A stretch of DNA of 64,000 nt, from positions 1 to 64,000 of the forward strand of contig JAHDWA010000015.1 of the NCBI GenBank assembly GCA_023382535.1. Direction: 5' to 3'. Under the pieces are notes generated by a model. It was not told where the DNA came from, did no database searches, and saw only the letters and a list, made by a program, of their open reading frames with translations. The translations under genes and the position numbers were made by a program. Position 1 is the first letter of the stretch; every line of letters starts with the position of its first letter. Shown one piece after another: positions 25,701 through 32,668 of the stretch. The stretch is from Anaerolineae bacterium. GTDB lineage: Bacteria; Chloroflexota; Anaerolineae; 4572-78; J111.

Positions 25701-25871
25701 CTGTGGGACCCCGGCGAAATCATCGCCGACGAGCACCGGCTGCACGACCTGCCCCCCGGCCGCTACACCCTCCAAATCGGCCTCTACCAGCCCGACACGG
25801 GCGAGCGATTAACCGTGGCCGGGTCGCCGGATGGGGCAGTCAAGCTGGGGGAAGTGGAGGTGGAGGAATGA
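22698..25871 (+). CDS. Giant GT39-like membrane glycosyltransferase with several beta modules
   Basis: A 1057-residue protein. The loop after the first helix reads PLGEAPDEPAHLSYAQFIA, with the acidic DE expected in the active site, and WPPLYHFLVAG follows. About eleven spans run to residue 530; then come at least four soluble beta modules of the type shared with the two other GT39-like proteins (YTVFIHLLDP, YTLQIGLYQ and related phrases). At least six stretches are encoded by tandem or inverted words, all in frame, including a perfect 14-bp inverted repeat at 23487-23546. The ATG at 22698 overlaps the upstream gene; a TTG near residue 22 is an alternative. Its stop overlaps the kinase start (ATGA). 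Confidence 0.82.
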   Translation: MSSSGLKPLAINKYQLTVDNYLPRHLPFLLILLLHLALSLTYARQVPLGEAPDEPAHLSYAQFIARQGRLPTTLAERREAGYRSAWPPLYHFLVAGPLAAVGDAPPTRLKAVGDTPRRLIPTNGQTIAAFIHTADEAPPWRGLPLAWHLGRLISVALTALAVTLTYAIAWRFTGRRILAASAAALHAFIPQVLFIGSVLNDDNLLICLAGLIFLTLITYPRRASARRAFLLGALLGLATIAKYNALPLWVLVAIWSIVRVLEGWKDGRMGKEILPIFQSSILPFSIASLLTAGWWFIFIWLHFNQVDTLGLLPGSLAALTAGTSDASLRQLSTAPALTFPSLAAWLEWFTTLFETFWGSFGGGSTIDLPAWSYWLLACLCLLALIPGVGGWGSGIGSQTSRLTPHARRSTLFLLSPLLFLPLPLLRFILTGSIVETAQGRHLFPALPAITLTLVWGLSRCRLQVTGRRSEVTNYKSQVKHPTYRSLHITHHASERSLPLGRITHYASRLLLPLFALLLSLSSLNLIQAGYPPPIPLHTTTTAATAANLLNLKVAKSITLIGYEVGQVTPGVLPLTLVWQADAVPTDDYLTELTVLDAAGQPAGGWLGHPLGGRYPTRAWDKGDILRHTIPVSLLPDQPPGPITLSLRLLDSFNQPTTPNPLILASNLPILQSSSPPTLSPAPPHPRTPAHLRADDLPPAAPFTYRSTLSFVLPDPDPPDLIAPSGQTFSPTHIISGSTGAVAHFIVAANWPSGEYYLPFNVERLTLNVANRLRQFDLPPMQHTVNANFAGALTLLGYDLPRRRVQPGATFPITLHWRAERAVGQNLIVFNHLLDQAAVQRGGADRTPQLYYTTLLWVPGEIVSDAYDVPVARTAPPGVYWLDVGLYPSGQPTFSLPLFASGQPLDRNSVRLGPLKVGGPPPGVTIPEAHPQNPLNISFDNQITLLGFTLTSPIDNSQLTLFWRADSPPPADYTVFIHLLDPFGNLVAQFDSPPAAGAYPTSLWDPGEIIADEHRLHDLPPGRYTLQIGLYQPDTGERLTVAGSPDGAVKLGEVEVEE
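23487..23546. repeat. Inverted GGAAGGAT word repeat within coding sequence
   Basis: TGGAAGGATGGAAG (23487-23500) and CTTCCATCCTTCCA (23533-23546) pair perfectly over 14 bp, with a 32-nt loop that itself contains AATCTTCCAGTCTTCC. It encodes EGWKDGRMGKEILPIFQSS in frame. Confidence 0.85.
23858..23930. repeat. In-frame GGGTTGGG / CTCACGC word repeats
   Basis: GTGGGGGGTTGGGGGTCAGG is followed by CTCACGCCTCACGCCCGACG in the third GT39-like gene. It encodes a Gly/Ser then Arg-rich loop between two helices. Confidence 0.6.
24068..24228. repeat. In-frame GTTGCAGG and CATCACG word repeats
   Basis: Words of the type GGTTGCAGGTTACGGGTCGC and AAGTCGCAAGTC are followed by ATCACGCATCACGCATCAG, TTGGGACGCATCACGC and ACGCCTCACGTCTCC. 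About 160 nt in frame in the third GT39-like gene, encoding a His/Arg/Ser-rich loop. Confidence 0.75.
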
Positions 25872-26908
25872 GTCCATCCCTCGACATCGAACAACTCGAC
25901 GCCCTCCTAACCTACCTGCGCGAGCAGGGCCATATCGCCGCCGATGAGCAGCCCCTCATCCGCGTCCTGGCCGGGGGTGTCTCCAATCGTACGGTCTGGG
26001 TAGAACGGCCGACGGGCGAAGCCTGGGTATTGAAGCAAGCCCTGGCCAAACTGCGGGTCAGCGTGGATTGGTTCAGCAGCCCGGAGCGAGTCCACCGTGA
26101 GGCGCTGGGTTTACGCTGGCTGGCCCAACTGGCCCCGCCTGGCGCGATCACCCCGCTCGTTTTTGAGGACCACACCCATCACCTATTGGCCATGCAGGCC
26201 GTGCCCCACCCCCACGACAACTGGAAATCGCTGCTGCTGGCCGGCCGCCTGGAAGAAGAGCACATCAACCAGTTTGGCCGGCTGCTTGGCGCGATTCACC
26301 GCCATGCCCTTGAGCGCCGCCAGGAAGTTGCCCCGGTCTTTGCCGACCGTTCCTTCTTCGAGTCGCTGCGGCTGGAGCCGTACTACAGCTACACTGCCGG
26401 CCAGGTCCCGGCGGCCGCCGATTTCCTCCATACCCTGATTGAAGAAACCCGCGCCTGCCACCTGACCCTGGTGCACGGCGACTACAGCCCTAAAAATGTG
26501 CTGGTCCATCAAAATCGGCTCATCCTGCTCGATCATGAGGTCATCCACTGGGGCGACCCGGCTTTTGACCTGGGCTTCTCGCTGACCCATCTCCTGAGCA
26601 AGGCCCACCATCTGCCTCAGCAGCGAGGCGCTTTTGCCGGAGCGGCAAACCAGTATTGGCGCGTTTACACCCAAACCATCGGCGACGCCTTCTTGCTCCC
26701 CCCCTCACAGGGGAGGCTGGGGGAGGTCGAGGCTCGCGCGGTGCGCCATACCCTGGCCTGCCTGCTGGCCCGCGTGGCCGGCCGCTCCCCCCTGGAGTAC
26801 CTGGACGAGATGGCGCGCCAGCGTCAACGTGAAGCGGTGCTGGCGCTGTTATCAAACCTGCCAGCGAACATCCCCAATCTTGTCAATCAATTCATCGCCA
26901 AGCTATAA
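25868..26908 (+). CDS. Phosphotransferase of the aminoglycoside/choline kinase fold (APH family)
   Basis: A 346-residue cytosolic kinase-like protein. The N-lobe has LAGGVSNRTVWVERPTG and the ATP-binding lysine in WVLKQALAKL. The catalytic loop is LVHGDYSPKNVLV (HGDxxxxN) and the metal-binding Asp is in LLDHEVIHWGDPAFDLGF. Such proteins phosphorylate sugars, choline, methylthioribose or homoserine, and the substrate cannot be read from the motifs. The real start is the ATG at 25868, with GGAGG upstream and a 4-nt overlap with the glycosyltransferase stop; the frame reaching back to 25703 is a shadow. A short GC-rich word repeat (about 26695-26730) encodes LLPPSQGRLGEVEAR. The tight overlap links it to the glycan operon and to the enolase-like gene downstream. 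Confidence 0.85.
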   Translation: MSPSLDIEQLDALLTYLREQGHIAADEQPLIRVLAGGVSNRTVWVERPTGEAWVLKQALAKLRVSVDWFSSPERVHREALGLRWLAQLAPPGAITPLVFEDHTHHLLAMQAVPHPHDNWKSLLLAGRLEEEHINQFGRLLGAIHRHALERRQEVAPVFADRSFFESLRLEPYYSYTAGQVPAAADFLHTLIEETRACHLTLVHGDYSPKNVLVHQNRLILLDHEVIHWGDPAFDLGFSLTHLLSKAHHLPQQRGAFAGAANQYWRVYTQTIGDAFLLPPSQGRLGEVEARAVRHTLACLLARVAGRSPLEYLDEMARQRQREAVLALLSNLPANIPNLVNQFIAKL

Positions 26909-26940
26909 TTATTCTTAAATCTATGTCTACTGGTGAATTC

Positions 26941-28206
26941 ATGGCCACTATCAACCGTCTCTCCGGCCTGGAGATTCTCGACAGCCGGGGCCGGCCTACG
27001 CTTCAGGCGACCTGTGAGCTGGTCAGCGGCGCAGTTGGCACGGCCTCTGTGCCTTCCGGCGCTTCGACCGGCGCGGCCGAGGCGTTGGAACTGCGCGACG
27101 GCGACCCGCAGCGTTATCGCGGCCTGGGCTGCCGCCGGGCAGTTGGGCATATCAACGGCGACCTCAACGCGGCGCTTTCAGGCCGCTCTTTTGAGCAGCA
27201 GCGCCAGCTCGACCAAGCCATGCTCGAACTGGACGGCACGCCCAACAAATCGCGGCTGGGAGCGAATGCTGTCCTGGCGGTCTCGCTGGCCTTTGCCCGC
27301 GCCTGCGCCGCCGAACGAGGTGAGCCGCTGTACCAATATTTTTCTGGCCTGCTGGGGCAGTCTCTCTCAACGCTGCCCCGCCCGACCATTAATCTCTTCA
27401 GCGGCGGCAAGCATGCCGGGGAGCAAGCCCCGATCCAGGATGTGCTGGTCGTGCCTGCTTCCGCCCGGACCATAGATGAGGCGCTGGCCGTGACCTTTGC
27501 CGTGTACCAGGCCGCGGCTGAGTTGAGCTATCACCAGTACGGTATGCGCGCCCTTTCCGCCGACGAAGGCGGGCTGGCCCCTCCTTTTCCCAGCGCCGAA
27601 GCGATGTTAAGTGACGCCGTCGAGTCGATTCGGGCCGCCGGGCTGGAACCAGGCCGGGAGGTAGCCCTGGCGGTTGACGTAGCCTCCAGCCATTTTTACC
27701 GGCAGGGGCGTTATCACCTGGGGACTGAACCACTTGACAGCCGGGGGATGATCGAGCAGTTGCTCGATTGGCTGGAGGGTTATCCGATTGTCAGTATCGA
27801 AGATGGGCTGGCCGAGGAGGATTGGGCGTACTGGCCGGAGCTGCGGCGTAAAGTTGCGGGGCAAGCCCTGGTTTTGGGGGATGACCTGCTCTGTACCAAC
27901 TCGGCCCGCATCCGCCGGGCCATCGCCAGCGGGGCGGCTGATGCCTTGCTGCTCAAGGTCAATCAGATTGGCACGTTGACCGAAGCCGCCGAAGCCTGCC
28001 GCCTGGCCCGTTCAGCCGGGTGGCGGGTTACCATCAGCGCCCGCAGCGGTGAAACCGAGGACAACTGGCTGGCCGACCTGGCCGTTGGCTGGGCCGGAGA
28101 TCAAATCAAGGTCGGTTCGATCACCCAGTCGGAGCGGCTGGCCAAGTACAACCGCCTGTTAGCTATCGAAGCCGAAACAGGGCTGCCGCTGGTCAATTGG
28201 CCGTAA
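26941..28206 (+). CDS. Divergent enolase paralogue with altered active site
   Basis: A 421-residue enolase-fold protein, counted from the ATG at 26941. Retained enolase features: S39 in SGASTG, H158 in GGKHAG, E209 in ADEGG, D246, E287 in SIEDGL, D314 in GDDLL, K339 in LLKVNQIG, R368 and K390 in IKVGSITQSERLAKYN. Changed: the His of SHRSGETED is Ala367, the Glu of the QEF motif is Asp167, and the ASE-F motif reads ASSHFY. In true enolase the His and the Glu take part in substrate binding or proton transfer, so 2-phosphoglycerate dehydration may be lost or altered. An ATG six codons upstream (26923) is possible. Only 32 nt separate it from the kinase gene. Confidence 0.85.
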   Translation: MATINRLSGLEILDSRGRPTLQATCELVSGAVGTASVPSGASTGAAEALELRDGDPQRYRGLGCRRAVGHINGDLNAALSGRSFEQQRQLDQAMLELDGTPNKSRLGANAVLAVSLAFARACAAERGEPLYQYFSGLLGQSLSTLPRPTINLFSGGKHAGEQAPIQDVLVVPASARTIDEALAVTFAVYQAAAELSYHQYGMRALSADEGGLAPPFPSAEAMLSDAVESIRAAGLEPGREVALAVDVASSHFYRQGRYHLGTEPLDSRGMIEQLLDWLEGYPIVSIEDGLAEEDWAYWPELRRKVAGQALVLGDDLLCTNSARIRRAIASGAADALLLKVNQIGTLTEAAEACRLARSAGWRVTISARSGETEDNWLADLAVGWAGDQIKVGSITQSERLAKYNRLLAIEAETGLPLVNWP

Positions 28207-28209
28207 CCA

Positions 28210-28230
28210 AATTTGAGATAATCTCAAATT
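28210..28230. repeat. Perfect 21-nt palindrome after the enolase-like gene
   Basis: AATTTGAGAT (28210-28219) and ATCTCAAATT (28221-28230) around a single base, four bases after the stop. No T-run follows. It could be a hairpin or a dimer-binding site. Downstream (28255-28315) lie AAATCCGTATAATCCG-type words. Confidence 0.7.
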
Positions 28231-28352
28231 ATGTGCTAAATGAGCTGAATGGAACACGGACCGAACTGATTTTTAATTTTAAATCCGTATAATCCGTACC
28301 ATCCGCGTCCTGTAATTTTTGAGCGCAACATGCGCGACTATGTGAGAAATTT

Positions 28353-29030
28353 ATGCATTGGTCCTTGAGTATCCTAATTCTAATCATCTTCTTTACCGCC
28401 TACGCCGTGCTGCACAGCCTGCTGGCCGCTCTACCCGTTAAAAACCGGGCGCGGCGGGTTTTTGGGGCTGGGGTTGAGCGCTGGTACCGGCTGGTTTATA
28501 ACATCATTGGGGGCGCCACCTTGTTGCCCCTGTTCCCCCTGTTAGTCTGGCTGCCAACACAAACCCTCTACATTGTCCCGGCCCCGTGGAGCTGGCTGAT
28601 GGTCGGCGGGCAACTGCTGGCCCTGGCCGGCCTGGCGGTGGCGCTGCTGCAAACAGGTTTGTTTCATTTCCTGGGGCTGGCGCAACTTGTCGCCGACCGG
28701 CCGGCTGAAAGCGGGACCTTGAATGTCGGCGGCTTCTACGGCTGGGTGCGCCATCCACTCTACTTTTTCAGCCTCTTGTTTCTGTGGCTGACGCCGGCTA
28801 TGACGGCTAACCTGCTCACCGTCTATCTTCTCTTCACCCTCTATTTTTACCTGGGGTCATTTTTTGAGGAGCGGCGGCTGATAGCCGAGTTCGGTTCAGC
28901 CTATCGAGATTACCAGCAGCGCGTGCCGCGGCTGCTGCCGATGCGCTTCAGGTTGTTTCGTCCACAAACTGCAGAGCAAAGCGTGAACCACGATAAAAAA
29001 TCACGCATTACGCGTCACATTTCACGGTAA
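28353..29030 (+). CDS. Membrane methyltransferase of the isoprenylcysteine carboxyl methyltransferase / NnrU-like family
   Basis: A 225-residue protein with about five membrane helices. The C-terminal half has the ICMT/PEMT signature: GFYGWVRHPLYFFSLLFLW, then FEERRLIAEFGSAYRDYQQR with the catalytic-side EER and the Y-x-x-Y pair, which bind S-adenosylmethionine. The substrate in bacteria is generally unknown (isoprenoid, lipid or small amine). The last 12 residues (DKKSRITRHISR) are encoded by a CACGCATTACGCGTCAC word repeat and are probably not part of the conserved fold. It precedes the DUF4062-like gene by 11 nt. Confidence 0.83.
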   Translation: MHWSLSILILIIFFTAYAVLHSLLAALPVKNRARRVFGAGVERWYRLVYNIIGGATLLPLFPLLVWLPTQTLYIVPAPWSWLMVGGQLLALAGLAVALLQTGLFHFLGLAQLVADRPAESGTLNVGGFYGWVRHPLYFFSLLFLWLTPAMTANLLTVYLLFTLYFYLGSFFEERRLIAEFGSAYRDYQQRVPRLLPMRFRLFRPQTAEQSVNHDKKSRITRHISR

Positions 29031-29041
29031 GAGTGTAGATT

Positions 29042-29632
29042 ATGAACGAAAACATCCCTACAAACCGTCCCGTGACCATTTATATCTCCGCCGCCTCGGA
29101 TTTGATGGCTGAACGCGAGGCCTTAGGGCGGATGATCGCCGGCCTGCCGGTCACGCTGGCCTGGCGGATTACGCAAACCCCTTTAGGAGTAGAGCCGCTC
29201 GACCTGGAAGCGGTGCGCCAGGCTGACCTGTACCTCCTGCTGCTGGGCGGCGATATTCGCGCCCCGGTTGGGTTGGAGTGGCATACCGCCGTCTATGCGC
29301 GCCGCCCGATCAGCGCTTTCCTCAAGCAGGGGCTGGCCCGGACCCTGGCCGGTCAAGCCTTTGCGCGCGACACGGGCGTAGAGTGGCAGCACTTTAGGGA
29401 TTCCGCCCACCTGCGCCGCCAGATTGAGCGCTTGTTGGCTGAATTTTTATTACGCCATGCCATCCGGTTTTCTTTGACGCCGGTTGAAATGGAGCAACTG
29501 ACTGCTCTGTTGAAACCCGAAACAGAGTCGGACCAGCCTGCCGGCGGCGAGGGGATAGGTCATAGCGCCGTTATTCTCTCCCGGGAGCGTTTTATGCCCA
29601 GCGAGGGTGTTATTGTGGATGGCAATGGCTGA
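29042..29632 (+). CDS. DUF4062-like protein
   Basis: A 196-residue soluble protein. The N-terminus VTIYISAASDLMAEREALGR is like the opening strand and helix of DUF4062 (consensus VFISSTFxDLxxER), and ADLYLLLLGGDIRAP followed by GLEWHTAVYARRP fits the second half of that domain. DUF4062 is a TIR-related Rossmann-like fold often found at the N-terminus of NTPases in conflict systems; here it stands with only a helical tail of about 90 residues and no ATPase. The function is not known. Its last codons overlap the DUF983 start. Confidence 0.6.
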   Translation: MNENIPTNRPVTIYISAASDLMAEREALGRMIAGLPVTLAWRITQTPLGVEPLDLEAVRQADLYLLLLGGDIRAPVGLEWHTAVYARRPISAFLKQGLARTLAGQAFARDTGVEWQHFRDSAHLRRQIERLLAEFLLRHAIRFSLTPVEMEQLTALLKPETESDQPAGGEGIGHSAVILSRERFMPSEGVIVDGNG

Positions 29633-30056
29633 TAAAGTCCCGGCCAGCAGGAAACAACCGTTAATCCGAAGAGGCTGGATTTACCTGAATCGAACGGCCC
29701 GTCTGCGCTGCCCCGAGTGCGGCATCTCACCTCTATTTCCCCCGGCCCGCCGGGTCGAAAGCATTTCGGATTGGTTTACTATGCTGCCCGGCTGTCCGCG
29801 CTGTGGCTACGCCTACGACCGCGAGCCGGGTTATTTTTTGTTTGCCCTGTGGATGATCAACTTTGCGATCGTGGCTTTTGTCGGCATTGGCCTGCTGTTT
29901 TTGCTCGACAGCTACTTTGATCTCTCCACCGCCCAACTCCTCTTTTTTACCCTTGTCCCTCTCTGGGTGCTGGGCATTCTCTCGACCCGCCATACCAAGG
30001 CCTTTTTCCTGGCCCTGGATCATTTGCTCAGCCCGCACCTGAAAGACCCTGATTAA
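29619..30056 (+). CDS. DUF983 membrane protein with two zinc-type CxxC motifs
   Basis: About 145 residues. The N-terminal cytosolic part has CPECGISPLF and CPRCGYAYDREPGYF, the two CPxCG motifs that define DUF983, separated by an SDWF segment. Two or three membrane helices follow (residues about 70-120). The family is sometimes found near heme-copper oxidase genes but its role is not established. The ATG at 29619 is used, with GAGGG about 11 bases before; a GTG at 29607 and an ATG at 29625 are alternatives. It overlaps the preceding gene by 14 nt and converges with the isopentenyl phosphate kinase gene. Confidence 0.85.
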   Translation: MAMADKVPASRKQPLIRRGWIYLNRTARLRCPECGISPLFPPARRVESISDWFTMLPGCPRCGYAYDREPGYFLFALWMINFAIVAFVGIGLLFLLDSYFDLSTAQLLFFTLVPLWVLGILSTRHTKAFFLALDHLLSPHLKDPD

Positions 30057-30061
30057 ACGGT

Positions 30062-30874
30062 TTAATTGATGAGTGTCCCAAAATTGACCGCCTGCCCCTT
30101 CAACACCTTTTCGACATTCCCCGGCTGTTCTGCCGAAATGATCATGGCCTGCATCGGCGGCATGGCCAGGGTCAGCCAGTACATGTCCCGCACTTTGGTA
30201 AACATGCCGCCGGTCACATCCACACCGTGCGAGCCGCCCAGCCTGGCCTCGACGTCGCTCCAATTGCTGCTGTCAATCTCTTCAATTAATTCAGCGTTAG
30301 GGTTAGTGAAGGGATCGCGGTCGTAAACGCCATCCACCTGGCCGCTCAACACAATCCGGCCGGGTGACAGCTCGCGGGCCAGGTTGTCAAACAGCTTCTC
30401 CGTCGAAACAATGCTCATGCCCTGGTTGGCGTCCACGCTGACATCGCCGTAGATGACCGGCACCAGGCCGTGCTTGAGCACTTCCTTCAAGGGAAACGTT
30501 TCAAAATACATCAACTGCTCGCCCCGGGTGCGGGTGCTGGCCGACGGCTGAAACTTGATCGCCGGCACCCCGGCCTGGCGCAGCGCCTTCATGACGATGG
30601 TATTGAGTTCGGCGGCGGCAGCGGCAACTTCGGCAAAGCCCAGCCAGCTATTAGCCGCAACAGCCCCCTTATGGGTCTGGTATTTGGCCGCCACTTCGTG
30701 ACCAAACGAGCCGGCGCCGTGACCAATAATCAGGCGCAGATCATCGCCCCGGTCCGTCAGGGCATTTTTGATTTCGGCAGCCAGGCGTTCAATCACGTCC
30801 AGCCGGGCGACAAAAGGCCGGGTCTTATCGGTGATGACCGAGCCACCCAATTTGAGTAAAACAAGTTCAGACAA
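30062..30874 (-). CDS. Isopentenyl phosphate kinase
   Basis: A 270-residue member of the amino acid kinase superfamily that turns isopentenyl phosphate into isopentenyl diphosphate, in the alternative mevalonate route. Motifs: LLKLGGSVITDKTRP at the N-terminus, GHGAGSFGH with the catalytic His at about residue 59, PVIYGDVSVD, and STEKLFDNLARE near the nucleotide site, ending with VTGGMFTKV. The start is a TTG at 30874 with AGGAG six bases upstream; the frame up to 31006 has no ribosome site. In bacteria this enzyme is known mainly from Chloroflexota, which supports the assignment of the window. Confidence 0.92.
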   Translation of the reverse strand: MSELVLLKLGGSVITDKTRPFVARLDVIERLAAEIKNALTDRGDDLRLIIGHGAGSFGHEVAAKYQTHKGAVAANSWLGFAEVAAAAAELNTIVMKALRQAGVPAIKFQPSASTRTRGEQLMYFETFPLKEVLKHGLVPVIYGDVSVDANQGMSIVSTEKLFDNLARELSPGRIVLSGQVDGVYDRDPFTNPNAELIEEIDSSNWSDVEARLGGSHGVDVTGGMFTKVRDMYWLTLAMPPMQAMIISAEQPGNVEKVLKGQAVNFGTLIN

Positions 30875-30935
30875 GCTACTCTCCTGTGTTTGATAAAATC
30901 GGCCAATTTTACCCCAGGTAAAGGTTTTTGGGGAA

Positions 30936-31709
30936 TTAGGCAGGAGAGCGATGGATGCGGCGGAGGATAAGGTGGGCATAGACACCCGCACCAAAACCGT
31001 TGTCAATGTTGACCACGGCCACGCCGGTGGCGCAGGAGTTGAGCATGGCCAGCAGCGGCGCGAGGCCGCCGAAATGCGCGCCGTAGCCCACGCTGGTCGG
31101 CACGCCGATGACCGGGCAGGAAACCAGGCCGCCGACGACGCTGGTCAGCGCCCCTTCCATGCCCGCCACGCTGATAATCACCTCGGCGTTGAACAACCGC
31201 TCGCGCTGGTCCAGCAGCCGGTGCACCCCGGCCACGCCGACATCATAGGCCCGCTCGACCCGGCTGCCCAAAAACTCGGCGGTTTGGGCCGCCTCTTCGG
31301 CCACCGGCAGGTCGGACGTGCCGCCGGTTACGACCATCACATAAGGGGCATCGGCGGCGGGTGACGGCAATTCGGCGCGGGTCAGGGTCAGCAATCGCGA
31401 GGCCGGCTGGTAGTGCGCCTCAGACAGGCTGCTCTGAATAGCCGCCGCCATTTCGGCAGAGACGCGCGTCGCCAACACCCGCTCGTGATGCTGCCACAGT
31501 TTGTTCAGGATAGCCAGAACCTGTTCCACCGTTTTGTTCTGGCAAAAGACCACTTCCGGCAGGCCTTGTCGTAGCGAGCGGTGCAAATCGAGCCGGGCGT
31601 GGCCGATGTCGTCGTAGGGCAGGCCGCGCAGACGTTCCAGCGCCTGCTCCACGCCGATCTGCCCGGTCTGCACCTCGGCCAGCAATCCCTTGAGTTTATC
31701 AATGTCCAT
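30936..31709 (-). CDS. larB: Nickel-pincer cofactor biosynthesis protein LarB
   Basis: A 257-residue protein of the AIR-carboxylase-like family. LarB carboxylates and hydrolyses nicotinic acid adenine dinucleotide to pyridinium-3,5-biscarboxylic acid mononucleotide, the first step towards the nickel-pincer cofactor of lactate racemase and relatives. Typical segments: an N-terminal helix (LLAEVQTGQIGVEQALERL), then VFCQNKTVEQV, VVTGGTSDLPVAEEAA, RAYDVGVAGVHRL and the C-terminal GxEGALTSVVGGLVSCPVI run followed by PTSVGYGAHFGGLAPLL. The ATG at 31709 overlaps the larE stop by 11 nt. larC and a LarA target are not in this window. Confidence 0.93.
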   Translation of the reverse strand: MDIDKLKGLLAEVQTGQIGVEQALERLRGLPYDDIGHARLDLHRSLRQGLPEVVFCQNKTVEQVLAILNKLWQHHERVLATRVSAEMAAAIQSSLSEAHYQPASRLLTLTRAELPSPAADAPYVMVVTGGTSDLPVAEEAAQTAEFLGSRVERAYDVGVAGVHRLLDQRERLFNAEVIISVAGMEGALTSVVGGLVSCPVIGVPTSVGYGAHFGGLAPLLAMLNSCATGVAVVNIDNGFGAGVYAHLILRRIHRSPA

Positions 31710-32505
31710 GCGCCACCAAAGCCTCATTCATGCTGCCGGAGCGAAAGCCGGTCAGGTCGAGGGTGACATAGGTATAGCCTAATGTCTTGAGCCGGTCCAC
31801 AATTTGCTCCCGTTGGCGCAGCACGGCTTCAAAATCACCGGCTTCTATTTCCAGCCGGGCGACATCGTCGTGATGGCGAACTCGAAGCTGGCGAAAGCCC
31901 ATCTGCTTCAGGGCCAGTTCAGCCCGCTCCACCTGCGACAGCATTTGCAGGGTAATCGCCATCCCGTAGGGGATGCGCGAGGAGAGGCAGGCGGCGGCCG
32001 GTTTATCCCAGTTGGGCAGGCCCAAATCGCGGGCCAGTTCCCGGATTTCCGCTTTGGTCAAGCCGACCTCTTGCAGCGGGCTGCGCACCCCCCGCTCGCG
32101 GGCAGCCTGGCGGCCGGGGCGATGGTCGCCCACATCGTCAAGGTTGGTGCCATCCACTACATAGCGAAATCCTTCACGCCGGGCGTAGTCAAGCAGCTTG
32201 TCGTAGACCTCACTTTTGCAGAAATAGCAGCGATTGGGCGCATTGGCCAGGTAGCGCGGATCCTCGGTTTCGTGGCTTTCGATGGGCAGGTAACGCGCTC
32301 CAATCTGGGCCACCACCGCTTCGGCTTCGGCCCGCTCCTGGGTCGCCAGGCTGGCCGAAATCGCGGTAACAGCCAGCGCCCGTTCTCCCAGGCAATCGTG
32401 GGCCACCTTCAGCAGCAGGGTGCTATCCACACCGCCGGAATAGGCCACAACAACACTTTCCATGTCATGCAGCAATTGTTTAAGATGTTCCAACTTATGG
32501 GTCAT
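31699..32505 (-). CDS. larE: Pyridinium-3,5-dicarboxylate mononucleotide sulfurtransferase LarE
   Basis: A 268-residue PP-loop ATPase that replaces carboxylate by thiocarboxylate on the LarB product. The PP-loop is YSGGVDSTLL (residues 23-28 for SGGVDS). C173 in ACLSSRIPYG matches the cysteine that donates its sulfur in the sacrificial form of the enzyme. C93 and C96 in NRCYFCK are also present, the pattern of LarE proteins that hold a [4Fe-4S] cluster with three Cys and can act catalytically; which of these applies is an inference. GGAGG lies eight bases before the ATG at 32505. It is first in an operon with larB. Confidence 0.93.
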   Translation of the reverse strand: MTHKLEHLKQLLHDMESVVVAYSGGVDSTLLLKVAHDCLGERALAVTAISASLATQERAEAEAVVAQIGARYLPIESHETEDPRYLANAPNRCYFCKSEVYDKLLDYARREGFRYVVDGTNLDDVGDHRPGRQAARERGVRSPLQEVGLTKAEIRELARDLGLPNWDKPAAACLSSRIPYGMAITLQMLSQVERAELALKQMGFRQLRVRHHDDVARLEIEAGDFEAVLRQREQIVDRLKTLGYTYVTLDLTGFRSGSMNEALVAHGH

Positions 32506-32600
32506 TAAATTCACCTCCAAGAACAGAAATTATGCAATAAAGCTACCCGGCTGGCAAAGTCCAATTTATTTTCCGCAGGTCAGGTTGTAACATCGCCGGT

Positions 32601-32648
32601 GGAGTGCAAAATCCCCTGATTTTGCGACGTCGGGGGACGTCGGACTCC
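32601..32648. repeat. Three-way-junction element between larE and moaC
   Basis: An outer stem GGAGT (32601-32605) / ACTCC (32644-32648) encloses two perfect hairpins: GCAAAATC (32606-32613) / GATTTTGC (32618-32625) and CGACGTC (32625-32631) / GACGTCG (32636-32642). It sits in the divergent spacer just upstream of the moaC promoter. Confidence 0.75.
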
Positions 32649-32668
32649 TTCTTGAAAAGTATTGCTTT

